The notes under the pieces were generated by a model that saw only the letters and a list, made by a program, of their open reading frames with translations, ran no database searches and was not told the origin of the DNA. From Lactobacillus helsingborgensis (GTDB taxonomy: Bacteria > Bacillota > Bacilli > Lactobacillales > Lactobacillaceae), in assembly GCF_000970855.1 (NCBI RefSeq), contig NZ_KQ034047.1, positions 409,623-473,622 of the forward strand: a DNA stretch of 64,000 bases, given 5' to 3'. Positions 38,596-46,362 of this stretch are shown piece by piece (position 1 is the first letter of the stretch; each line of letters opens with the position of its first letter). The translations under genes and the position numbers were made by a program.

Positions 38596-41500
38596 ATGAA
38601 TACACATAAGAATGCTAACAAGCAAGGAGAAAAAATATTGCTCGGCGGCGTGGCCGCAGCTGCTTTAGGCTTAATTAATGCCAAACCCCAGACGGTGAAG
38701 GCAGCTAATCAGAATGGCAACCGTGCTACCAAGAAAGCTGCGAGCAGAGCAGTCAAGACTAAATTGACCTACCAAAATGAAACTGATTCAGAAACTGAAG
38801 GTGAAACAGCTACTAATGATGACCCTGCTGGTCAAAACAGCGGCAGTCAAACCGCTGGCAGTGAAAATAATGCAGGAACAGCAAGCAGCAATCCAGCAAG
38901 TGGCAGTAATCAAAATGCAGCTGCAGGCAATACCAGCGCTCCAAGCACTACAGACAATGCAAAAGCTGATAAGCAAGAAACGGGCTCTACACAATTTGAC
39001 CCTGCTAAAGCTACTCGAGATGGCGCAATTTCAGGTACTTGGAATAGTATACCTACCACTTTTTCTGATGGAGTATTGTCTATTGGAGAACAAGGAAATA
39101 ATTACTCGTTTGGTAACATAAACTCCGACTACCAGGGACTTTCATTTAGTGACAATAAGAAAAACTTAAAAATTGATGATTTATCTACTATTACAGAAGT
39201 TGATTTTAATGCTCCTATCAAAGTTTTGGGTGGGGTAATAAATTTTTTTGGTGGTTTAACTAACTTAACTACAATTAAGGGACTGCCTAATTTAGATACT
39301 GAGAATGTAACTAGCATGTATGGCTGGTTTGATGGTTGCAAGTCTTTAACCAGTTTAGATTTATCCCATTTTGATACTTCTAATGTTACTAATATGTCTC
39401 GTATGTTTGATAAATGCTCATCACTAGCATCTATTACCTTCTCTAATAAATTTAAGACAGATCAAACAACTGACATGTCCTATATGTTCAATGGCTGCCA
39501 AAAACTACCAAATATTGATATGTCTACGTTTAAAATAGCAAGCGGAACAGACACGTCCTATATGTTTAAAGATTGCAAATCTTTTACTAAATTAGATTTA
39601 TCTAGTTCTTCCTGTACTGGTGACGCAAGTCATATGTTTGAGGGTTGCGATAATCTTGAATATTTAAATTTACTTAACCTTACTACAATTGATCAAGTTG
39701 ATCATGGAGAACACTTTATTAGAGGTACTTGCTACTCTATGCTTAAAGATCTTCCTAAACTAAAAGTAATAGTATTAGGCCGCTATACCCATATAAAACA
39801 GTCCGATTTTAATACTGAAGGGATATGGGTAAACATGGGTATTCCTCAAGGGACTTGGCCAGCCCCCCAAAAAGGTTCAATCCAACTAAGTTCTGCTGAC
39901 CTTGCCCAGAAGTATGATAATAGTGTCTTTAACGAAGATCTTTACCAAGACACTTATATTAACTTTAGGAACCTCGGTAAAGGAATTACTGTTCAATACC
40001 GTGACGAAGATGGCAACAAAATTCCTGGTGTTGACGATGATATTCAATTTGGTAATATTGATGACTTTCTCGTAAACAACGATCCCTATACTGCCTTTAA
40101 ACCACAAGAAAAGTTTACTGATAGTTCAGGAAACGAGTATGATTTTGATAATTTAGCTAAGATGAATAATAGTACGGTTAACTATAACGCTGTGAAATTT
40201 ACCCCTAATGACCAGACTATTACTTTCTTCTATACTAAAAAAGCTAATAATTCTGACACTTCCAATGGTTCAGACTCTTCTAATGGCTCTAATACTTCTA
40301 ATGGTTCAGACTCTTCCAACGGCTCTGATACCTCTAATGGCTCAGACTCTTCCAACGGCTCTGATACTTCTAACGGTTCAGACACCTCCAATGGCTCTGA
40401 CCCTAGTGATTCTGGTCCTTCTGTTTCAAGTACTTGGGAAGGTGTGCCTGTTATCTTCTATACTGATTCTGGTAAATTAAAAATAGGTAATCCTAAAAAT
40501 ACTTATACCGTTAAAGGTGATAGTTTATCTACCAATATTGGCATCAAGAACAATATATCTTTTGTAGACACATCAAAAATCAAAGAAATAAATATAGTAG
40601 GAAACATAGAAATCGAAGGGTATGCTCAAAACCTATTTTCGGGCCTTCCTAGTTTACAAACTTTTAAGGGATTAGAAAACTTAAAAACAGATAAAGTAAC
40701 ACGGATGGACAATATGTTTGAAGGCTGTTCATCACTAACCTCACTATCACTTCCTAAAAGTTTTAATACAAGTAAAGTAACCAATATGGGAGGCATGTTT
40801 TGGAACTGTACTGCTCTAAAAACTTTAGATTTGTCATATTTTGATACTTCTCAAGTAACTAATATGTTAAATATGTTTAGCGGGTGTACCAGTCTAAAAA
40901 GCTTAAACCTACAAAATTTCAATACCGATGAGATAGATGATTTTTTGGGATTAGGTTCTATGTTTGAGAATTGTACCAATCTTGAAGAACTAAATATCGA
41001 AAACTTTAATATGCCATCTGCTAAGTCCGCTACTTCAATGTTTGAAAATGACTCTAATCTACGAAAATTAGTTTTGGGACCTAAGTGCAATATTTCAAAT
41101 TCTAATCTTAATGTTCAAGGTACTTGGGTAAACATGGGACTAGGAAAAGGTTCCCCTAAAAAAGGTACATGCAAGTGGTATTATCCAGAGGCATTCTTAG
41201 ATGAATTTAATCCTTCGACTCAACATGATACTTATGTATGTTTTGCTGATCTTGGAGGACCAATTACAGTTCACTATCAAAATGACAATAAAGATATTGC
41301 TGATGCAGAACAGCAATATGGTGACATAGATACTAAACTTGTCAACGACGGCTCATTCACTGCTTTTAATCCCAAAGAAATTAAGGGATATAAATTTGAC
41401 CACGCAGAATTCAATGGATCGGGAACGGATATAAATAGCTTTCTGTTCACAAGCAAGCCTCAAACCGTTAATCTTATATATAAGAAAACTACTGGTGGTT

Positions 41501-42171
41501 CTGGTAGTGAAAGCTCAAGTAGTAGTAGTTCTGGATCTACTCCTGACAGTGGAAGTTCTAGCAGCAGTACTTCTGGTTCCACTTCTGACAGTGGAAATTC
41601 TAGTAGCAGTGCTTCTGGATCTACTTCTGACAGTGGAAGTTCTAGCAGCAGCTCCTCTACTTCCACACCTGGGAATGGCAGCACTAGCAGTAGCGCCTCA
41701 AACTCTAACTCCAGTAGTACTAGTTCTATGCCTTCTGGCAGCTCTGGTATTTCCAATGGCTCCAATAGTTCCAATGGTTCAGGATCAAACAATAGTAGTG
41801 GCAGCAATGTGATTAACAATAATACGCCTACCCCAATTCCGACCAATAATAAGCCAAAAAAGAAATCTACTAAGAAGTCACATAAAAAACACCGGATGGA
41901 TAAGCAGAATAATTCAAAAGCAGTTAAGCGTCACCAGACTGCTAATAAAGGACTTAGAGAAAGGCATCAAGCTAAGCGCCAAACTAAATTGGCAGCGACA
42001 AGCGGCAAGCTGAATAACACCGCTAATGACCCGCAAAAAGTTACACAAGGTAACACCACCCTGCCGCAAACTGGCACTGAGAAACGCAACAACCTCGCCA
42101 TGCTGGCCTTAGGCAGCTTAGCCTTGGCAACCGCCTTAGGTGCTGCTTGGCTTAACCGCAAGAAAGACTAA
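38596..42171 (+). CDS. BspA/DUF285-type adhesin with two modules, Ser-rich linkers and LPQTG anchor
   Basis: A 1191-residue wall-anchored protein. The N-terminal 130 codons are nearly identical to the gene at 30731. A first DUF285 block and MucBP-like domain reach about residue 550; a Ser/Asn/Gly/Asp tandem repeat (about 552-605) links to a second DUF285 block opening STWEGVPVIF and a second MucBP-like domain ending near 970. A long Ser/Gly/Thr stalk (about 972-1075), a very basic region (KPKKKSTKKSHKK) and LPQTG at 1156-1160 with helix and RKKD complete it. The last 85 codons and the terminator are near-copies of those of the gene before it. Surface display via sortase is expected; the ligand is unknown. 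Confidence 0.88.
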   Translation: MNTHKNANKQGEKILLGGVAAAALGLINAKPQTVKAANQNGNRATKKAASRAVKTKLTYQNETDSETEGETATNDDPAGQNSGSQTAGSENNAGTASSNPASGSNQNAAAGNTSAPSTTDNAKADKQETGSTQFDPAKATRDGAISGTWNSIPTTFSDGVLSIGEQGNNYSFGNINSDYQGLSFSDNKKNLKIDDLSTITEVDFNAPIKVLGGVINFFGGLTNLTTIKGLPNLDTENVTSMYGWFDGCKSLTSLDLSHFDTSNVTNMSRMFDKCSSLASITFSNKFKTDQTTDMSYMFNGCQKLPNIDMSTFKIASGTDTSYMFKDCKSFTKLDLSSSSCTGDASHMFEGCDNLEYLNLLNLTTIDQVDHGEHFIRGTCYSMLKDLPKLKVIVLGRYTHIKQSDFNTEGIWVNMGIPQGTWPAPQKGSIQLSSADLAQKYDNSVFNEDLYQDTYINFRNLGKGITVQYRDEDGNKIPGVDDDIQFGNIDDFLVNNDPYTAFKPQEKFTDSSGNEYDFDNLAKMNNSTVNYNAVKFTPNDQTITFFYTKKANNSDTSNGSDSSNGSNTSNGSDSSNGSDTSNGSDSSNGSDTSNGSDTSNGSDPSDSGPSVSSTWEGVPVIFYTDSGKLKIGNPKNTYTVKGDSLSTNIGIKNNISFVDTSKIKEINIVGNIEIEGYAQNLFSGLPSLQTFKGLENLKTDKVTRMDNMFEGCSSLTSLSLPKSFNTSKVTNMGGMFWNCTALKTLDLSYFDTSQVTNMLNMFSGCTSLKSLNLQNFNTDEIDDFLGLGSMFENCTNLEELNIENFNMPSAKSATSMFENDSNLRKLVLGPKCNISNSNLNVQGTWVNMGLGKGSPKKGTCKWYYPEAFLDEFNPSTQHDTYVCFADLGGPITVHYQNDNKDIADAEQQYGDIDTKLVNDGSFTAFNPKEIKGYKFDHAEFNGSGTDINSFLFTSKPQTVNLIYKKTTGGSGSESSSSSSSGSTPDSGSSSSSTSGSTSDSGNSSSSASGSTSDSGSSSSSSSTSTPGNGSTSSSASNSNSSSTSSMPSGSSGISNGSNSSNGSGSNNSSGSNVINNNTPTPIPTNNKPKKKSTKKSHKKHRMDKQNNSKAVKRHQTANKGLRERHQAKRQTKLAATSGKLNNTANDPQKVTQGNTTLPQTGTEKRNNLAMLALGSLALATALGAAWLNRKKD
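40250..40415 (+). repeat. Tandem repeat coding for Ser-Asn-Gly-Ser-Asp units
   Basis: About nine short units of six codons (SNGSDT / SNGSDS type), often in 36-base pairs, form a flexible linker. Such repeats can change length by slippage in frame. Confidence 0.85.
41500..41820 (+). repeat. Ser/Gly-rich stalk repeats
   Basis: Imperfect units of about 16 codons of the type SSSSSSGSTPDSG give a stalk between the last MucBP-like domain and the basic wall region. Confidence 0.8.
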
Positions 42172-42182
42172 ATAAATTCTAA

Positions 42183-42222
42183 CAAAAAACGTTCTATATT
42201 ATTAAATATAGGACGTTTTTCT
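42183..42222 (+). terminator. Terminator
   Basis: A copy of the hairpin at 38472-38513: AAAACGTTCTATAT / ATATAGGACGTTTT, then T. Confidence 0.92.
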
Positions 42223-42239
42223 GTCTAGCTTAGCTTAGT

Positions 42240-42293
42240 TTGACTTTTAATAGGGTCAGCCATATACTAAACTTATATTAATATGCAGTTTAG
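42240..42293 (+). promoter_or_regulatory. Shared adhesin promoter and dyad, copy 4
   Basis: TTGACT, 17 bases, TATACT (42263-42268), with CTAAAC (42267-42272) and GTTTAG (42288-42293). Confidence 0.75.
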
Positions 42294-42305
42294 AAGAGGA
42301 ATTAT

Positions 42306-45300
42306 ATGAATACACATAAGAATGCTAACAAGCAAGGAGAAAAAATATTGCTCGGCGGCATAGCCGCAGCTGCTTTAGGCTTAATTAATGCCAAACCCCA
42401 AACGGTGAAGGCAGCTAATCAAAATGGCAACCGTGCCACCAAGAAGGCTGCAAGAAGAGCAGTCAAGACTAAATTGACCTACCAAAATGAAACTGATTCA
42501 GAAACGGAAGGCGAAACAGCTACTGAAGATGACCACATTGGCAGTGAAAATAATGCAGGAACAGCAAGCAGCAATCCAGCAAGTGGCAGTAATCAAAATG
42601 CAGCTGCAGGCAATACCAGCGATCCAAGCACTACAGACAATGCAAAAGCTGATAAGCAAGAAACGGGCTCTACACAATTTGACCCTGCTAAAGCCACTAG
42701 GGCAAGCTTTCCAAGTAAATGGCAAGGATTAGACATCAGTTTCGACGATGAAGGTGATATATTAAAAATTAGTGGTGGTACAATTGATAACAGTGATAAT
42801 CATACTATCAGCTTGTACTACAACCTAAATAGTCAAAATCAAACGTTAGCTGCTGATATTAAAGAAATTGATATCACTGGCAAACTCAAAATTATTGGCT
42901 CTGCAGCGGATCTGTTTACTAGCCTTGAGAATTTAGAAACTATCAAAGGTCTAGATAACCTTGATACTTCTGAAGTTACCAGCATGGAAAACATGTTTAG
43001 TAAAGATAAAAAACTAAAAAATATCGATTTATCTAGTTCAACTACTTTTAAAACAGATAAAGTGACAGACATGTCATACATGTTCGCTAGTGACGAGTCT
43101 TTAACTAAGTTAGATTTATCCCACTTTGATACCTCAAATGTTACAAACATGGCGCATATGTTTGAAAGCTGTGTGGGACTTCATAGTTTTGCATTCCCAG
43201 CTACTTTTAACACGGATAAAGTAACAGACATGTCATACATGTTTGATAACTGTAATCAAGTTTGGTCAATTGACGTAACCAAATTCAATACTTCTAATGT
43301 TGAAAACATGGCATATATGTTTTATAATTGTCAAAGTTTTCTTACATTAGACGTATCAAGCTTTGATACGTCAAAAGTGACAGATATGTCATATATGTTT
43401 GGTGCTTGTGTTAATTTGCTTAAATTAAATCTGCCGACTACCTTTGTTACCGACAATGTTCAAAATATGAAGGGAATGTTTAGCGGTTGTGAGTACATAA
43501 CTGAGTTAGACTTATCAAAGTTTAATACTGCTAAAGTAACTAATATGGCGAATATGTTCGGAGGTTGTAGCAAATTGACAAAGATTACTGCCTCTGATAA
43601 CTTTACTACCGCAAATGTTACTAACATGAGTGACATGTTTTCTGGCGATATCGTAATTACTACTGATAGTATAAACAAATTAATATCCAGATTCGATACT
43701 AGCAAAGTCACAGACATGACAGAAATGTTTGATGGCTGCTCACAAGTAACTTCACTTGATTTGTCTAAATTTGATACTGCAAATGTCGGAAATGTTTCTG
43801 AAGAACTATCTCGTGCTGGTATGGAAAGAATGTTTAGTGGCTGTGGTAACTTAACTACTTTAGACTTAAGCAATTTTGATACTAAAAATGTCCGTGATAT
43901 GAGCTGGATGTTTAATAACAATAAAAATTTAGCAAGTATAAACCTAAATCCTTCACTTTTCAATACCTCTAACGTTATTGACATGAATCACATGTTTGAA
44001 GATTGTCATTCATTAACTAGTGTTGATGTCAGTCATTTTGATACTTCAAACGTACGTGATATGAGTTACATGTTTGATGAATGTATTAAATTAACTGCAA
44101 TAGATGTTAGTCATTTTAATACTGCCAAAGTAAAAGATATGACGAATATGTTTGCTTATTGTGAATCTTTACCAAGTTTAGATGTCACTAATTTCAACAC
44201 GGCAGCTGTTACTGATATGTTAAAAATGTTCTGGCAATGTTCAAATTTAATCAGTTTGGACCTATACAACTTTAATACCAGAACAGTTTCTGACTATACT
44301 GACATGTTTCAAGGCTGTGATAAACTAGCAAAACTTGACCTTAGTAGTTTTGATATGCAAATTTCAGCATCAACTATTGGTGATATGCTTAGTGATCTTC
44401 CATCTCTTGAAGTGCTTATACTAGGCAGAAGAAATGATTTGAATATAGTCAAAAATTATTGGGACGGTGGTTTAGGCAACAATCATGATGGCAAAGAAGA
44501 AGATTTCTGGGTTAACATGGGAGTAAATAAAGACAACGGTGGTCTTCAGCCTAGAGTTCATTCTTGGACTGGTGCTGATTTAATGAAAAATTATGATGGC
44601 AGTAAGGATTATGATGTGTATGTTAATATCAATAAAATTCCAAATCCTTGCAGTATTACCATTAATTATCAATTTGAGGACGATAAAACCGCCAAACTTT
44701 CGCCAAACGATTATCAATTCGGTACCGCTGGTAAAGACGTGGTTATCCCAATCACAGCCAGAAAGTTGCCTACCTACAAACTTGCTTACGTTGAAATTAA
44801 TGGCAACAAATACGCCACAGATAAATATGAAGATGCGTTGAGTAAACTAAAGTTTACTAATGATCCTCAAACTATTACCTTTGGATATGAAAAGAGTAAT
44901 GCTGGTAAGGGTAATAGTTCTAATGGAACAGGTTCAGATAGTAATAGTTCTAGCGGCAGTTCTTCTGGTTCTAACTCTGGCAGTAACAGCTCCAGCGGCA
45001 GTTCCTCTGGTTCTAATCCTGGCAGTAATAATTCCAACGGCAGTTCCTCTGGTTCTAATCCTGGCAGTAACAGTTCCAGCGGCAATTCCTCTGGTTCTAA
45101 TCCTGGCAGCAGCAGTTCCAGCGGCAATTCCTCTGGTTCTACCCCAAGCAGTAACAGTTCCAGCGGCAGTTCTTCTGGTTCTAATCCTGGCAGTAACAGT
45201 TCATCTGGTTCCAATGCTGGTAACAATACGAACAATCCTGGTAGTGTCAATAATGGAAGTTCAAATAATTCTGGCGTAACCAGCACTGGACAAAATAGTA

Positions 45301-45719
45301 ATTCATCTAACACTTCAACTGACAATAATACCGAAAAAACTCCAACGAAGAATGGTGTTAAGAGAATAGTTGCCCACAATGCTTACATCTTTAATGAAAA
45401 GGGTCAACGTCTAGAAGGCGAATACTTTATTGGCAATACCATTACTACCTATGGTACTAAGTTCATTAAAGGTAAGAAGTTCTATGACTTAGGCAAGAAC
45501 CAATTTGTTAAGGCTAACAATATTACTGGCATCAATCGTAGATTAAGACATAATGCCTTTATTTACACTAAGAAAGCTAATAAGAAAGTCAAACGTTATG
45601 GTCGTATTGTTCTAAAGAAGAACAAAAAAGTTAAAACTTATGGTGGTACTATTAAAATACACAATAAGTTGTATTACATTGTAGGTAAGAACCAATTTGT
45701 TAAGAAAGCTAATTTTTAA
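42306..45719 (+). CDS. BspA/DUF285-type adhesin ending in two SLAP domains
   Basis: A 1137-residue exported protein. The promoter, signal peptide and linker are those of the LPQTG relatives. An unusually long array of about 17 DUF285 repeats follows (about 215-690; DMSYMF, NMAHMF, NMKGMF and so on), then a MucBP-like domain (NPCSITINYQFEDDKT, to about 865) and a Ser/Gly/Asn/Pro stalk. The C-terminal 120 residues are two SLAP domains (NAYIFNEKGQRLEGEYF, then NAFIYTKKANKKVKRYG), which bind cell-wall polymers without covalent linkage, as in Lactobacillus S-layer proteins. There is no LPxTG. This is therefore the same adhesin head on a different anchor. SLAP end and stalk resemble the next gene, pointing to exchange of gene ends. 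Confidence 0.88.
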   Translation: MNTHKNANKQGEKILLGGIAAAALGLINAKPQTVKAANQNGNRATKKAARRAVKTKLTYQNETDSETEGETATEDDHIGSENNAGTASSNPASGSNQNAAAGNTSDPSTTDNAKADKQETGSTQFDPAKATRASFPSKWQGLDISFDDEGDILKISGGTIDNSDNHTISLYYNLNSQNQTLAADIKEIDITGKLKIIGSAADLFTSLENLETIKGLDNLDTSEVTSMENMFSKDKKLKNIDLSSSTTFKTDKVTDMSYMFASDESLTKLDLSHFDTSNVTNMAHMFESCVGLHSFAFPATFNTDKVTDMSYMFDNCNQVWSIDVTKFNTSNVENMAYMFYNCQSFLTLDVSSFDTSKVTDMSYMFGACVNLLKLNLPTTFVTDNVQNMKGMFSGCEYITELDLSKFNTAKVTNMANMFGGCSKLTKITASDNFTTANVTNMSDMFSGDIVITTDSINKLISRFDTSKVTDMTEMFDGCSQVTSLDLSKFDTANVGNVSEELSRAGMERMFSGCGNLTTLDLSNFDTKNVRDMSWMFNNNKNLASINLNPSLFNTSNVIDMNHMFEDCHSLTSVDVSHFDTSNVRDMSYMFDECIKLTAIDVSHFNTAKVKDMTNMFAYCESLPSLDVTNFNTAAVTDMLKMFWQCSNLISLDLYNFNTRTVSDYTDMFQGCDKLAKLDLSSFDMQISASTIGDMLSDLPSLEVLILGRRNDLNIVKNYWDGGLGNNHDGKEEDFWVNMGVNKDNGGLQPRVHSWTGADLMKNYDGSKDYDVYVNINKIPNPCSITINYQFEDDKTAKLSPNDYQFGTAGKDVVIPITARKLPTYKLAYVEINGNKYATDKYEDALSKLKFTNDPQTITFGYEKSNAGKGNSSNGTGSDSNSSSGSSSGSNSGSNSSSGSSSGSNPGSNNSNGSSSGSNPGSNSSSGNSSGSNPGSSSSSGNSSGSTPSSNSSSGSSSGSNPGSNSSSGSNAGNNTNNPGSVNNGSSNNSGVTSTGQNSNSSNTSTDNNTEKTPTKNGVKRIVAHNAYIFNEKGQRLEGEYFIGNTITTYGTKFIKGKKFYDLGKNQFVKANNITGINRRLRHNAFIYTKKANKKVKRYGRIVLKKNKKVKTYGGTIKIHNKLYYIVGKNQFVKKANF
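44920..45225 (+). repeat. 42-base tandem repeats coding for a Ser/Gly/Asn/Pro stalk
   Basis: About six or seven units of 14 codons of the type SSSGSSSGSNPGSN, highly alike in DNA, next to the SLAP domains. Copy number may vary. Confidence 0.88.
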
Positions 45720-45744
45720 CAATTAAAAACACTTTTCCCATCAA

Positions 45745-45783
45745 TAAAAGAACCTAGCCAGTACTAGTTGTGTTCTTTTTCTC
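45745..45783 (+). terminator. Terminator of the SLAP adhesin gene
   Basis: AAAAGAAC pairs with GTTCTTTT; an inner CTAG / CTAG pair extends the stem. A T run follows. Confidence 0.75.
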
Positions 45784-45903
45784 CACTCAAAAATTAAACT
45801 ATTCCCTAACCGGCTCTAAATGAACAAGCTAAATTTACTGCTTTGTAGCAAATATCATCAGTACAGTAGGTGCTGGTTTAATCTAACTAAATTTAATACC
45901 AAT

Positions 45904-45952
45904 TAAAAAGTACTCCGTAAGATGCGATTAGCTTTTGCGGAGTATTTTTTAT
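45904..45952 (+). terminator. Orphan terminator
   Basis: A perfect stem of at least 10 pairs around a long loop, then T; no coding gene precedes it within 180 bases. Confidence 0.8.
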
Positions 45953-46061
45953 TCGAATAGTCTCCCTATTATTCAACTGCCAAAGTAAAATTTTTTCACA
46001 ATTAAAACAACGTTAAACCTGGAAACGCTAACCATAAGTAAAATATTAAGGGCTATTAATA

Positions 46062-46145
46062 ATGGAATTAGCCGAGTTAAACAGCATTATTCTAGTATTT
46101 TTAACTTGTTTTTTGGCCTTATTTATTATTTCAGTTAATGCTTGA
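46062..46145 (+). CDS. Possible 27-residue membrane peptide
   Basis: An ATG-started frame coding for a peptide with a short acidic start (MELAELNS) followed by one continuous hydrophobic helix (IILVFLTCFLALFIISVNA). An AAGGG lies about 11 bases upstream. Size and make-up are those of small membrane toxins or regulatory peptides, but nothing proves translation and AT-rich spacers give such frames by chance. Confidence 0.2.
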   Translation: MELAELNSIILVFLTCFLALFIISVNA

Positions 46146-46322
46146 TTTTGGCATAAATAAAATTAGCCTATTCTTAATTAAGTCCATTTTTTATTTGAAT
46201 AAGCTTATTTTATGAATAATTGGCAAAATTTTGTTTACTAGTAATATGCAAAAGTATTAAATCTATATGAAAATACCAATCACAGTATTGAATTAGACAG
46301 GATATATGTATATACTTAATAA

Positions 46323-46331
46323 TGGTATAAT
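46323..46331 (+). promoter_or_regulatory. Extended -10 promoter of the second SLAP gene
   Basis: TGGTATAAT, an extended -10 element, 32 bases before the ATG at 46363. No good -35 box is seen. Confidence 0.5.
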
Positions 46332-46362
46332 GAAATTTAGATGGTATAAATGGAGGAAAAAT

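Larger units (their letters stand above)
45784..46300 (+). other. Long spacer with an orphan terminator and cre-like site
   Basis: Holds a strong hairpin with no obvious gene before it (45904-45951: AAAAAGTACTCCG / CGGAGTATTTTT), a catabolite-response-like sequence TGGAAACGCTAACC at 46020-46033, and a 27-codon open frame at 46062. The orphan terminator suggests a small transcript or a lost gene between 45784 and 45904. Confidence 0.4.

Noticed and set aside
40250-45225. Regularly spaced short repeats that might suggest a CRISPR array
   Set aside because: The units are contiguous, multiples of three and code for Ser/Gly/Asn stalks in frame; there are no unique spacers and no cas genes.
43460-45379. 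Long antisense open frames opposite the adhesin genes
   Set aside because: They arise from the codon bias of the DUF285 and Ser/Gly repeats read in reverse, lack ribosome binding sites and resemble each other only because the + strand repeats do.
46306-46362. Upstream start giving a longer N-terminus to the second SLAP protein
   Set aside because: It overlaps the extended -10 promoter and would spoil the signal peptide; GGAGG precedes the later ATG.
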